From Zygnema cylindricum (taxonomy: Eukaryota; Streptophyta; Zygnematophyceae; Zygnematales; Zygnemataceae): a stretch of 64,000 bases of DNA. Below, in pieces: positions 46,790-59,790 of this stretch (positions are counted from its first letter, which is position 1; each line of letters opens with the position of its first letter). The notes beneath the pieces were generated by a model that saw only the letters and a program-made list of their open reading frames with translations, did no database searches and was not told where the DNA came from. The DNA is taken from positions 1 to 64,000 of the forward strand of contig JBBHKE010003421.1 of assembly GCA_037447655.1 (NCBI GenBank). The letters run 5' to 3'. Both the position numbers and the translations under genes were made by a program.

Positions 46790-47004
46790 TAATTTTGTAC
46801 TTTTTCGGCTACGGGTGGGTACGGTTAGTTGCGAGAAATCAAGTTTCGGTTAACTTTTATTTTCGAAAACGCCGGTCGGTTAACGGTTAACAATTTTGGA
46901 GCGTGACATAACCCCGTCGGGCGTCGGTTACTCAGATTTTGAAAAAAAAAAACGGTCGGTTTCGGTTATGTAAATTTTTGACTTTTTCGAACTCTGCCAG
47001 AAAT

Positions 47005-47987
47005 TGAAAACATTATTCCCCTACATCGGATCGAGGCCTGCCGATGCGTTTACGAAACGTCATCAGTGCGCAGATACATCCGCTACCGATGCAACATGAT
47101 ACGCTTCCTACAAACTGACAGTAAATAACACCAAGCCAAGCTCTACCAACGACCTCCCTTGGAAACGGGTAGTCCACAAACAGGCACATGCGAAAGCTGT
47201 GTGTGGACCAGATAATCAGTGTGTAGTCGGCTGAAAATCCCACGCCTAAAATAGTACTGATATGTTGTAAGGTACGGGAAAACCATGATGATTGATGAAC
47301 GATGAGCCGTACGGCCTACGTAGATAGACGCGGCTATCCAAGGAAAGGCCACAACGTCGAGATTTCTGAAGCCAAAAAGTACCGTAGAACGGGACAACGC
47401 GCTAATCACAGTATGCACATATGTATAGAATCAGTACCCTATTGTCCAGATCCGCCTAGCCACACGAGGCTACCGGGTATCCACGTCCACCCCGGTCATC
47501 CAAGAAATCGATTACAGAATTAGTGTTTCTTACGGACTGCTCCAGCGAATCGGTGGAGTTTAATTTGGTCTACAAATGTGAACGGATGCTGTTACCCGCA
47601 AACTGTACGGAATTGAAATTTCGCAAAATGCTTACAACCTATCCATTGACGCTGACGTCGGTGACCGAAAACAGTACTTGGCAAGTTCCGACCTTCAGAA
47701 CCTGTCTGCGAAATCGAGCTTCCCATGCCTTCTCCTCTGAACGTGACATCCGTGGTCGCTCCAGTATATACCTGTAAACAGGCAGATTTGACATTTGAAA
47801 ATTTACAACTTCTCAGCAGCTGCTGTACTTCAGCTGCTTGTATAGAAATCTGTAGTTCCGAACTCTACAGTAGTCTTGGAAGCATTGTACAGAATATAGG
47901 CAAAAAAAATTAGTCATCTCGACTCTGTTACTAAATACAATTATTTAGTATTTTTATTTTCATCTCTAGTCTCACCTGACCAGAAAC
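47005..47987 (+). promoter_or_regulatory. Upstream region of the glycine decarboxylase P gene
   Basis: About 980 bp, more GC-rich than the transposon to its left. It must include promoter and 5' UTR, but no TATA box or known light-response element can be claimed with confidence. Short frames here have no recognised domain. Confidence 0.4.
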
Positions 47988-50900
47988 ATGGCGGGTGGAC
48001 GTCCTGTGTCTCGGCTTCTATGGTCAGCTAATCTTATCAGACGATCTGTTGCCAAACAGAATAATGCCATGTCATCTCCACACGTGTCAGCTCCTGCAGT
48101 GAACTCTACTGGAACTCCAGGAACTGGTTCTATGTCAGTTATGTCAAAGTCTTTCAGTTTTGGACAGATGAGGTCAAGCTCAGGTATTGCGAGTGTTGGA
48201 ATGATTCGCAGCCTTCCGATGAGCTCAGCATTATTGCGACAGGCAAGAACAATCTCAGTGGAAGCTTTGAGACCGAGTGACACTTTTCCTCGAAGACATA
48301 ACAGTTTGACTCCCGAAGAATCTCAGAAAATGGCTGAAATCTGTGGATTTGAAAGCATGGATGCTTTGATTGAAGCAACAGTTCCTAAGTCTATTAAGAG
48401 ACCACCAATGAACTTAGGAAAGTACGACAAAGGCTTCACAGAGAGTGAGATGTTGTCTGATTTCAAGGCCATGGCGTCTAAAAACAAGGTGTTGAAATCA
48501 TTTATCGGGATGGGTTATTATAACACTTTCGTTCCTCCTCCGATTCTTCGCAACATTATGGAAAATCCAGGCTGGTATACTCAGTATACTCCTTACCAAG
48601 CTGAAATCGCTCAGGGAAGGTTGGAGTCTCTCCTCAATTTCCAAACTTTGGTCACTGACTTAACCGGTATGCCTATGTCAAATGCTTCTCTTTTGGATGA
48701 GGGAACTGCTGCGGCGGAAGCCATGGCTATGTGTTCCTCTATCTCTCGAGGCAAGAAAAAGACTTTCCTTATTGCCTCTAACTGCCATCCTCAAACCATT
48801 GGCGTGTGTGAGACAAGAGCAGATGGTCTTGGTATGAAAGTGGCTGTAGGAGATTTCAAATCCTTTGATTTGAGTGACAAGGATATTTGTGGAGTGCTCT
48901 TGCAGTATCCTGCTACAGACGGTTCGATTGAGAATTACGAAGAATTTATCAAGACGGCACATTCTCATGGAGTGAAGGTTGTTGTGGCGACCGACTTATT
49001 AGCTCTTACTGTGTTGAAACCACCTGGTGAAATTGGAGCTGATATGGTGGTGGGATCGGCTCAGCGTTTCGGTGTTCCAATGGGGTATGGTGGCCCACAT
49101 GCGGCTTTCCTGGCAACTTCACAAGAGTACAAGAGACTTATGCCTGGACGTATTATTGGAGTCAGTGTTGATTCCCAAGGGAAGCCCGCCCTTCGTATGG
49201 CAATGCAAACTAGAGAGCAACACATTCGACGAGATAAAGCCACAAGCAATATTTGCACTGCTCAGGTCTGTCTCTCTTGCCTTTGTCTTGCCTTGTTTAC
49301 TCTTTTTTGTCACCATTTTTTTTTTTTAATGTTCTGTTTTCTATGGAATATGCCTAAGTTTCATGTGGTTTTTAGCAACACATTCGACGAGATGAAGGCC
49401 ACCAGCAGTACTTGCATTGTCTGCATTTTTCTTTACCCTTTTGGTTTCTAATGACTAATGGTTCAATGAACGGTCCTCAATGTTTCTACTTAGTATGACT
49501 TGTGATTTTTATGTCTAACAGAGTCTTCTGCTGTTTCACGCTGATGATGGACGGATATTACTTTTTTGCTGTCTTCCATATTGACTTGTGCCTGGTTGTT
49601 TCCGGTTCGCTTTTGGAATTTGTGGACTTGTCAAGATGCCGACTTTTGTGCATTCTACATTTTCCTCCATTCTGACAAATAGTATCTGAACCTAGTAATT
49701 GTTTTGACTTTTCTACCTTTGATTGGCTTTTAAAATACGAATGGCATTTGAACTCATAAGTTTTTTGAAGTTTTTAACTTTTTTTCCGTAGTATCTTCAA
49801 TTTACCTCCGTTTTGACAAATAGCGTTCTGTCTATTGCAGGCTCTCTTGGCCAATATGGCCGCAATGTATGCTGTTTACCATGGTCCGGCTGGTTTGAAG
49901 GAGATTGCTGAGAGAGCCCATGGTCTTGCAGCTGTATTTGCAAATGGCGTTGGGAAATTGGGTGTTGGCGAGGTTGCGTCAGCGCCCTTTTTTGACACCG
50001 TCAAAGTGGTTGTTCCTGGAAAGGCTAAGGCCGTGGCTGAAGCTGCGGTAAAGGACGGGCTAAACTTGAGAATCGTTGATGATGATACGGTATGTTCTTC
50101 ATTTCTCCCAGCTGTTTGTAGGTGACGTAGGAGTGATTCATTAACTGTAAGTTTAGTGGTTTTTTTCTGATTTTGTTTTCCGCAAATTAGAGAGTGAGGC
50201 ATATCTGTGACCCATACAGACTTTTTAAAGTAACTTGTAGGTGGTTTATTCTGATTTTGTAATTTGTATTGTGTTACGCGCTAGAATATTGTGAACCATT
50301 GTGATGTAAGTGGAAAACCAAATTAATGATGTATCTCTGATTACAGCAGGATACTGTTTCTGCAGGTCTTGTAAGTAGCTAATGCAGTTTGTTTTTTGTT
50401 TTCAACAGATCACCGTTTCATTTGATGAGACTACAAGGTTGTCTGATGTAGACCTCCTCTTCAAGGCGTTTGCCCTCGGGAAGGAGGTAAACACTTGTTA
50501 TTGTAGTCTTGCTGGTTTTCGTCACCTCATGGAACTTCCACAAGACTTTTCTTGGTGGATTTTTGCTCTCTTTTTTCATTGTAGTGCATTCAACCTGGTG
50601 CTAGCTGGTGAAGGTTGGATTGATGTGTGATTGAGTGGTAAATGTAATGCAACTTAATTCTTCATCAGTGAAATTATGTCCTTTCTTATTGTTTTCCTGC
50701 GTGAGCTATAACTTTTGATTAATGGTGCCAGTGCTTTACCAAATTATTGCCCTCCATAGTATCATTACTTTACCCTAAATTATTTCTTGTACTGCTTTTT
50801 CTGGTCTAAATTTGGGACTGTCAAATTGCAGGTGGGCTTTTCTGCTGAAAGCCTTGCCCCAGAGACATCAGCCAAGTTGCCTGCAAGCAGTCTTCGGAAT

Positions 50901-53900
50901 TCTTCTTACCTCACTCATCCCGTCTTTAACATGTGAGTATATGATAGAATGTTGTTGAATGTTAATGAAACTGTTGGCTCGGCTGTTGCCGAATCTCTAT
51001 GGTTTTCCAAGATTTGACAAATGGAATAATCTGTGTCAATTTAGGATTGTGCCATACCTCCTAGCAATGACCTATCCGCGCCTCGTACTAGCTGAACCTA
51101 CAAAGTTTAGCTGGTCTAGATATTGTGAGATGTTTTAACACGCTCATCATGGAAGTGTCTATCACTGGAATGTTGTTTAGTTTGTTCATTCCCCTTGAGG
51201 ATTTTGTCAGGTACCACTCTGAGCATGAACTTCTACGATACATGATGCGTCTTCAAAGCAAAGATCTCAGCCTTGTGCATTCCATGATTCCCCTTGGATC
51301 TTGTACAATGAAACTCAATGCCACCTCAGAAATGATCCCTGTCACATGGAACGAGCTTGCCAATCTCCATCCATTTGCACCTGTGGAGCAGACTCAGGGT
51401 TTCCAGGTATAGTGCAATGAACAACAAGTAGGTAGTGCAATTAACAATAAGGGTGGTAATACAGCAGAAAGACCACAATCCGGTGTTTAGCATTATGCAT
51501 GTAAAAGGAAAATTGCACAACTTTTGTGAATTATGGCCATTAGTGAAGATATGAAGCAGTTGTATGTTTAATTTATCACTTGGTAATTCTGAAATCTATT
51601 GAATGCCTGGTTCATTTCAACTATGTCAAGTGCAGTTATGGGTCTTTTTTGGCTGTTTCTATTTTAGAACTACGTGTGTTGTGTTTTTTTAAGGGAATGC
51701 TATCGGCATTTAATTGGCTATTTTATTCTTTACAATTTTGTTTTATTCAATTTAAGTACTTATGCTGTCTTTGGCTGTGTTTCAGGAAATGTTCGCCGAT
51801 CTTGGTGAGATGTTGGCGGAGATCACTGGCTTTGATTCAGTTTCTCTGCAGCCAAATGCTGGAGCTGCCGGTGAATACGCTGGACTCATGTGCATTAGAG
51901 CATTTCACCAGGTCAGTTTTAATTATTGTCCTCTCGTTTTACTTGTCTTTAGTTGTAGTCTTTAGTTGTAGTCTAACTTGCCTGGTACTTGATCAACATG
52001 CTCTATGGTGGGTTCATTTGATCACTCTCTTCCTCCTTTGAGCTTCCCTGCAAAGTGGTAGAGGTATTGGCTATGCTACGTCGTATGTGACTGAAATTGT
52101 ATCGCCAGGAACAGGCGCCTCTCTGAGGAGCTTGTGTCTCGGGTAGGACAGTTATTTGTTGAAGACTAGCTTTATCCAGTGTAAACTACCACATTTTATT
52201 TTCTTTTCTCAATATGCTTATTTCGCCACACATGAATTTGAAATGTTTCTTAAATTTGCAGTTGCACACTTATTATTCCACACTTTCCTGGGGGTTTTGT
52301 TGTTTTTGGCCAGTTATTTTCTACCGTCCATTAAGTCATAGTAATGCAAAACTATACATTTGTATTTTGTCAGGTGTTAGCTGTAGTGTCTGTGCATTAT
52401 AACCACCAGGGAAAGTTTTCAGCCTGTTTCTTCAACAGTAAATAGGTTATTTTTTCTGTTGGAAGCTCTGTCTCTGTATAACTACTGCTTGCTTGTGAAC
52501 CTGGTGATATACATTCATCGCTGTCAAACACAAACGGTGTACTATAGCGTGAGACTGAGGAACAGGGAGAGGAACCGGGCACCTTTTAAACTGTCTGATT
52601 CAGTTTAGCTTCGATGTTCAACCCCTCTGGTTTTTCCTTTAAGAAGAGTTGTTAGGCTTTATGTCTCAAACCAGCTTGCCAATAGGTCCAGATTCAGCTT
52701 TTTCTTTGCCCATGTGGTCTGATCCTTTCTGTGTTATTCCATCTCCTGAGTTGTTGCCATGATCATATTGCAATACTTGTTTCTCCTATCAGTTTGAAGT
52801 GGTTCATATTGGTTCATTTATCCTTATTCTGGCTCGCTTATCATTGCTTCACTGAGTGCTTTTATTGTTGGTTCTCTAGTTAGCATTATTATGGTTCAGT
52901 TATTGTTCTCTTATTATCCTCTCTACGTTGAGGGACAAACTCTGGTAAAGGCTGGGTCAATCATTGATGCATGCTGTAGTACACGGTGGATGACTATCAA
53001 CCTAAAGAGTTAGTTAGTATTAGGACTGCTTCACATATGTTAAGTTCGGGTTCAAATGATATGGACAACCGTGAATCGCTTAAAGAATTAGTGTAGCGAT
53101 TTACTTGTCCTAAATCTGTTATTCATAGGTGCTCTTCAATGTTAGAAATTGACAGGAGGCACATTTTAAGAGCCTCATCTCACAGATTCGTGTCACAAGT
53201 GGTACTGTTATTGCGGTTGACTGTGTCATTTGATTGATGCACACACACAAATCTTCTTTCAAGGCACTTGAATATGAAATCTAATTACAGATTTTTGTTG
53301 ATAACAGGCCAATGGAGACCACCACCGTGATGTTTGCATTATTCCTGTCTCGGCCCATGGAACCAATCCTGCGAGTGCGGCCATGTGTGGAATGAAGATT
53401 GTCGCAGTAGGCACAGATGAGAAAGGGAAATGTGAACATTGGTGAACTGAAGGCCGCTGCAGAGAAGTACAAGGATAATCTCGCAGCTCTCATGGTAAAC
53501 AGTTCGCAGCACTGGTCCATTCCTATATTGTCTACTGGAGTGGTCTTGGTCAGGGAATTCAATTATTGGGTGGTTATTTTTTTGGGAAGCTTTATTCTTA
53601 TGGAGTCTTGACAGATTCCGCAGTTTGTTGTTTACTGTTTTGTTTTGGTGATGGTTTTTTTGACTATTGTGGGGAAGGTAGACATGTCCTTTTTAAAGTT
53701 AGCCCTTTATAAAGCTCAGTCATGCGTAAAACATGCTATGCAGGCCTATGAGGATTGAGGATGTTGCTGAAATAGTGGGACAATTTCGCTAATCAGCAGG
53801 AAGCTCCATCTGTGATTGGATGCAGATCACATATCCTTCTACCCACGGTGTCTATGAAGAAGGTGTGGATGAAATTTGCCGCATTATCCATGAAAATGGA

Positions 53901-56900
53901 GGCCAGGTGTACATGGACGGTGCCAACATGAATGCACAGGTAAGGCACTGGAGCTTGTACCTCACCCTTGTTTTTGTGTTATGTTTTTTTTTGCCACTTA
54001 AAACACCTTCTCTCCATACACGCTTGTTGGATTATGGACCTGACGGTTGCGTTTGAAATCCAAGATTCTCACCTTCCGATCGCCAGTTTCCATGTGAAAA
54101 TCGGGCAAGTGTGTACGGAGAAAAAATATTTTAAGTGGCGAAAAAGTTATTAATAGTTGATGTATTTCAAACTGTGGAGGAGGGCGTTTAGTGACTGAAT
54201 TTAAAAGCCTCGTTGGCCCTTGAACAAACCTCCTTTTAATTTTCTTTGTGCTTGAAAGCAGCAAGCTGGAACGTCAATTGCAGGGTCTTTTAAAATGGAG
54301 AGTATGTCAACTGATTATCTGTCATTATTTTTTTTGGGGGCAGGTGGGACTTACAAGTCCAGGACACATTGGAGCTGATGTCTGTCACTTGAATCTTCAC
54401 AAAACTTTCTGTATTCCCCATGGAGGCGGTGGACCTGGTATGGGCCCCATTGGAGTGAAGGCACATTTGGCACCGTTCCTCCCTTCACATCCTCTGGTAA
54501 GCTTGTGTGATTCTGATTAACACCGAGGTTCGATGTTCTTACTGACTAATTTGTTTAATGCTTCAGGCCTTTTCTACACCTTAAGAGTAATTCCAGTTAC
54601 TAACCTATATACCAGTTAATATTAACTGGTAATATGTCACTCACCTGTGTATTCTTGTCTAATAAAATTACTACCGGTGATCAAGATAAGGAAGCATAAT
54701 CTTTTCGGTGCAAATTTACTGGGGGTATCGAGTTATCTCGAGCAACCCCGATTGTTATGTTTTTATCACATCTGAAATGTCAATATGGTTGATTCTTTTT
54801 CAGATTCCTACTGGAGGACTTCCTCCTCCGAAAGAAAAGGTGCAACCTCTTGGAACTATCTCTGCTGCTCCCTGGGGATCTGCTCTCATTCTTCCCATCT
54901 CCTTCATGTATATTGCTATGATGGGATCAGAAGGTCTCACCCAGGCATCCAAAATGGCCATTTTGAGTGCTAACTACATGGCCAAGCGGTTGGAGGTGAG
55001 TGAAAATCATATAGATTTTGCAAGTTAAAAAGGGTAGAAGAAGTAGATGCGAAGGGATCGAAGAAGCTGGAAGATGGCAAACATTGACGACTAGTAAAAA
55101 TTTTTGGTATCCAGAGGTTTTGAAGAGGAAAGGTCGTATGAAGGGGTGGAAAGGTAGAAGTTGGGGTAAAGATGCAAATTTCTGTTTTAAAGTGTGAGAT
55201 TTGTTTCTGATTGACATTAATGTTTGTATGAGTATTCATGATGTGACGGGACGTAAATAGTACTTATTGTAGCTGTTCTCTTGGTGAAGTGATTTGAATT
55301 ATATGGTTTATGGGTGGAATAGGACCATTTCCCTGTACTCTTCCGTGGAGTGAATGGAACCTGTGCTCACGAGTTTATCATTGACTTGCGTGAATTCAAG
55401 GTGACTTCCCAAACTATATTGAAGTGTTTCAAATGATCGAGCTCTTGGAGGCTTTTTTTCTGGACTGTTTAGACTTTCAGCTTTTGATTTGTTTCCTTCA
55501 TTTTTTTTGCAGAACACTGCTGGTATTGAGGCAGAAGATGTTGCGAAGAGACTTATGGATTATGGTTATCATGCCCCTACCATGTCGTGGCCTGTCCCTG
55601 GAACTCTTATGATTGAGCCCACTGAGTCTGAGAGTAAGGTAAGACCTCAATCAGTTCAACTTCATCTTAACCTTACTCCATTCAAATAAGGGGTGCGCAC
55701 ATGTGGTGTGGTGGGGGATGAGATTAACATGTGGCCTTGAGAACAGCCTTCCCTGCCGGATGCCCACGTGTCCACATCAAAAGTACAGAGTTTTTCTTTA
55801 CTTTTCGAAAGTGAATTCTGTGATTTCATATCAAGTGGTCTTTATTTCAAGTTTTAATGTATTTATTGGCTTTGTCGTCTGGCCCACTTGTAGACTGAAA
55901 TATTACCAAATCGCTAAACATGTAACCTTGTGGCTTACCCATTAAGTTCCATGTCATAGCAAATTAGACACTTCTTGACTAACCACTCACCTGGGTTACC
56001 TGTAGCAATCATATCCCCAATTTATTGTTACTTCTATACAGATTGCTTGCTAGGCTTTTTTTTTATTGTCTCTGAATGTTTAGATGTTGACAAGGTTAAT
56101 TTATTGGCGAGGTTAAGGCTTAAGTAAATTCAGTTAGGAAGTGTTGAAAGCTGTCCTCTGAGTGAAAACATAGACCTGTGGGTCGTGGCCATTGAGTGGA
56201 ACCATACTGACATTTACTTTTTGGTGCTCTGTTCAGCTTTTTTGACTTTTTTTGTGATTTGTTTTTGTTTCTGTAGTCGGAGTTGGACCGATTCTGTAAT
56301 GCCATGATTGCGATCCGGGAAGAAATTCGCGCAATTGAGACCGGCTCGGCGAGCAAATGGGACAATGTCCTCAAGGTGAGAAAATGGAGCATTGAGACAA
56401 ATGCGTAGTATCTCAATTATTTAAAGATCAGTGTGAATTTTATTTGAGTAAAGCCAAGGAAAGCGAAACTGTTGTTATATATTCATACTTATTCCTTTGT
56501 TGTTTTATTTTTGGATTGTTTATAACTATTCGTTTGCAAGAAGTGTTGTTCACGAATTCAGTATCAAATGTTACGGAATTGAGCTGATCAAGCATATTTT
56601 GGGCTCATCTTTTTTTTTCTGTTTTTTGTTTTTTGTCCTTCCACAGAATGCTCCTCACCCAGCTTCCCTGGTATTGGCCGATGAATGGACAAAGCCATAT
56701 TCTCGAGAACAGGCTGCATTCCCGGCTTCCTGGGTCCGTGCCTCCAAGTTTTGGCCTACAACAGGTACGCTCGGTTTTCTTCTGAGGCTCTGTTACATTT
56801 TCTTTCTTTAAAAGCTCTTTTTGTTTGAAAAGAGCTTTGAATTGATATTTGAACTTTGGATATATTTTATCGGGCCGAAGTTTTATGTGATTCAGTGTAT

Positions 56901-57332
56901 TTTCTCCCTGTGGGCTGTTGTTTTATATTGGAAAGTATTGAAAAATGTAGTTGCAGGGATGAGCAGGGGCGCGAAGAATTCTTTTGTTGCGGGGATAAAG
57001 AGAAAAAGGGATGACACTGTTGAAGTTAGAGATTATGGATTATGGGTTTGTATGGATTAGAGATTTGTATGGAGTATGGGTTGTAATGGGTTGTATGGGT
57101 TGTTCTGATTTGTGCGGAGTTCATTTGTATGGAGTTTCGATTTCTGTTTTGATGTGTGTGTTGTATTGATTTGGTTGGAGTACAGATTTGGTTTGGTTTT
57201 TGATTTGGTTGGAGTCTTACGGCTTTTGTTCTGATTTGCAATTGTGCAGGACGAGTGGATAATGTATTTGGAGACCGTAATCTTGTCTGTACAAACCCAC
57301 CTGTGGAGACCGTTCAAGAAGTGGCAGCTTAA
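47988..57332 (+). CDS. GLDP: Glycine decarboxylase P-protein, mitochondrial (15 exons, one apparent frameshift)
   Basis: Exons: 47988-49265, 49841-50089, 50409-50486, 50832-50932, 51211-51406, 51786-51911, 53308-53494, 53826-53939, 54344-54496, 54804-54995, 55323-55400, 55513-55638, 56277-56375, 56647-56764, 57250-57332, all GT-AG. Apart from one extra base the CDS gives about 1058 residues, close to plant P-proteins (about 1040). The first ~90 residues are Arg/Ser-rich, a mitochondrial presequence; homology to mature P-protein starts near '[17 protein letters not shown]'. The N-terminal half includes '[17 protein letters not shown]'. The C-terminal half has '[14 protein letters not shown]' (exon 7) and '[18 protein letters not shown]' (exon 9), whose Lys (about 796) binds PLP. 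The enzyme decarboxylates glycine and passes the aminomethyl group to lipoyl H-protein in photorespiration. Exon 7 has an extra A in 53428-53430, giving a TGA at 53443; exon 7 is 187 nt where 186 is expected. Error or true lesion is undecided. Confidence 0.96.
49374..49424 (+). repeat. Duplicated end of GLDP exon 1 inside intron 1
   Basis: 'agcaacacattcgacgagat' at 49374 repeats exon 1 sequence at 49217, and similarity continues for about 45 bases ('gccac.agca.tatttgca'-like). It lacks a good donor and changes the frame, so it is a decaying partial exon copy. Confidence 0.75.
53989..54141. mobile_element. MITE remnant in GLDP intron 8
   Basis: Inverted repeat arms: 'tgccacttaaaacaccttct' at about 53992 and its complement 'attttaagtggcgaaaaa' at about 54127. 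The inner arms match those of the MITE at 59115-59325 ('ctcttaaaacattttttctc'). Outer ends are degraded. Confidence 0.7.
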
Positions 57333-58779
57333 ATCGGATTTAATATCCACTCTACGAATCAGTTTATTGTCTCCGTGCATCTGATATGGACAAACGAAGT
57401 ATATATACACATCAGAATCTTTTGGACCGGTGTTATCAGAAACAAAACGGCTTTTTTTCGGAGAAAACTTGCCTCGAAGAAGTAATGTAACAGAGGAACA
57501 TGTTTTTGTAAGCAATAAGGGGTTTTTTAACGAAAGACTTTATTGTCGAAGGTGATAAAAAAGATAAGTCCGTAAGGTGGGAAGAAGAGGAAAAGTTATT
57601 GAAGTGAAAGCTTAAGGTAGGTCGAGGAAAGCTGTTTTAATTTGGACGATTAGTTTCTTGTTGCAATTAGGAATGAAGTACAAAGAGAACTTCACCCAAT
57701 TGTATAGAGTGACAACCGAAATTGTTTTTATTAGGTCAAAAAGGGACGTTCCTTTGTGCAGTTGATGATATAGTTAAAATTAGTGTAGCACATTTTAAGT
57801 AACTATAATGCAGGCTTTTTTTAAAATACAAAAATAAATTCATATATATTTTTTTCTGATTTATAATTGTTATCTGGATTATAGTATGCTGCATTAGTTC
57901 AAAGTGTATCTGGTTTTGAGCTGGAGGTATATTTGGTGTGGAGAGTAAACATTTTGAACCTTGAGAATAGTGGGTAAAAACAATTCATTTCTCCTTTTTT
58001 CTTTTTTTTTATTGATCTTTTAATTTTTGTGTTGATTCATATTCCTCTTGGCAAATAGACATCAGCAATATAACTAAATATAGCAATTCAAGATGGAATG
58101 TGACTATCTCCATTTATTCGCCATGAAAGAAGTAAAAGCTAAAATATTGTGGAAGATTCCTATGTGTTTAGAGTAACATTGTCTATGTATGGAATGGGAA
58201 AAAAAAATACTAGCTACTGATAACTTAAGCGATGAAAACTGTGCAGTCTATGATAAGAAACAGTCTACCCCCCCACCAGACATTAGTAACTTTTTCCCAT
58301 TATGGTGTTTTACCTCCAGATTTGGATAATTACTCCTCCTGCACTACAGGACAAGTGTTACAAAACTTATCTACTTCACACGACATCATCAACATCCACA
58401 CAAGCAAAGAATATTGACGGTGTCAATTCTAAGAAATCTCAATGTGCAGTTTCGACGTAAACACTCCTTTTCATATATCACATATTTTTTCGCTAGACAT
58501 GCAACCTCTCTCTCTCTCATTATTTTCTCCCTCTCTTCCCTCCCAATCCCCTCTCGCTCCTTCCATCCTCACTCTCCCCCTCTCTCCCCTCACTCTCCCT
58601 CCTTCAACCTCTGCTTTTGGTTTTTCACGCCGGCGTCGTTTCTAAAAAACAAAATACAGAGGAGCTTGAGAGTAATGACCAATCAACAAAAACCCTTGAC
58701 GACTGTCAGAATCTTGACCTCCGTCAGAATAAAACCACCTGCAACATCCCAAACCGCATAATCACACTCCATCCTAGAG
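57333..58779. other. Intergenic, downstream of GLDP
   Basis: It should contain the GLDP 3' UTR; an AATAAA is at 57833-57838. A pyrimidine-rich low-complexity stretch (ctctctc, tccct) covers about 58505-58615. No gene was recognised. Confidence 0.5.
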
Positions 58780-59790
58780 TGTGACGGGCGATCACTCTAA
58801 CATGCTGAGCTGTCAGAGCTACAACTGCAACTGGGGAAGAGTTCGCCCAAAACATGTCTCCAAAAAAGTAAATGGGCATCATCGAGCAAAAAAAATTCAA
58901 TACTTTGCGAAGAATAACAGGTGAGTCTCACTTGGAGCAGAAAACCCACCCTCGTAAGCAATTGTCACAATAGTGTCGTGAACAGTGCCGTATGCTTGAA
59001 TCAACTCTCTCCTATGTGGACATCAAATCAAATGAACCCCATGTGGCACAAGAACACAGGCGCACCAACAAACGAGAGAATCGAGCAAAGACAAATGAGG
59101 GAGGCCAAGCGGTACACTGTGCATCACTATTAGAGTTAATATTTTTTTTGTCTCTTAAAACATTTTTTCTCGTTACACGTCCGGTTTTCACATGGAGGCC
59201 GCCAATGGGAAACTGAAAATATTACCTTTCAATCACAAACGTTAGATCCACAATCCGACATGTGTACGGAGAAAAAATGTTTTAAGAGACGAAAAAAATA
59301 TAAACATTAGTAGCGATTCTCGGTGTAGTGAATTGAGGAGCCGTGAAACAAATAGTGGAAAAAAATGTGTATTTCTTGTTGCTAAGCTCGAGAACTAGGA
59401 GCCCGAAAAAGAGAAACCCGGGACCAAAGAGTCAATGGGAAGCTCCTCGTGGAGATCAGATCCAACGGCGGTGACAACCATCTCATATATTACTTCTTAG
59501 ACACAAGAAATAGACTCCATAAGGAGGGTAAAACAACTGAGCGTATCCGCCAAAGTACGATCCGACGGCCGTAAAGCATATCCGTCAAAGTAAAAGATCA
59601 AAAGTCGTTCGGGTGTCGAGAAGGTTGGGGAGGTCGTCTATGTGGGACAAATCAGTATGAAGACAAGAATCAAGAAATTGGGTCACAAAAGAATGCAAGA
59701 CCACCGAGAAAACGTTTGGCCACAAGAGAACTCAACGAGTGGGCACCTTAACAGAAGAACGCTCTCAGGTGGAGTGGGAGAGTGAAAACC
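58780..59790 (-). mobile_element. Highly decayed LINE-like fragment
   Basis: Several blocks align with the LINE at 61490-63010 in the same order: about 58785-58850 with 61808-61870, 58975-59110 with 62020-62145, 59328-59360 with 62150-62185, and 59600-59690 with 62775-62870. An internal deletion and many indels leave no reading frame. A MITE is inserted at 59115-59325. Confidence 0.7.
59115..59325. mobile_element. MITE (211 bp, TA duplication) inside the decayed LINE
   Basis: Long inverted repeats of about 57 bp: CACTGTGCATCACTATTAGA at the left and CACCGAGAATCGCTACTAAT on the other strand at the right; inner blocks 'gtctcttaaaacatttttt' match exactly. TA at 59113-59114 and 59326-59327. The uninterrupted sequence is visible in the paralogous LINE at about 62150. 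Confidence 0.88.

Larger units (their letters stand above)
44666..46996 (+). mobile_element. hAT transposon copy 2, internally deleted (2.33 kb)
   Basis: CCAGAAAT flanks it at 44658-44665 and 46997-47004. Ends are CAGAAATCGCC and CAGAGTTCGAAAA (other strand). Compared with copy 1 it lacks the first half of the transposase; the junction is near 45088, where sequence equivalent to 39077 resumes. The right end lies 991 bp upstream of the glycine decarboxylase start codon. Confidence 0.9.

Noticed and set aside
49266-49451. Extension of GLDP exon 1 to the stop at 49451
   Set aside because: P-protein homology stops exactly at a GT donor at 49266 and resumes in exon 2 at 49841; the extension is intron.
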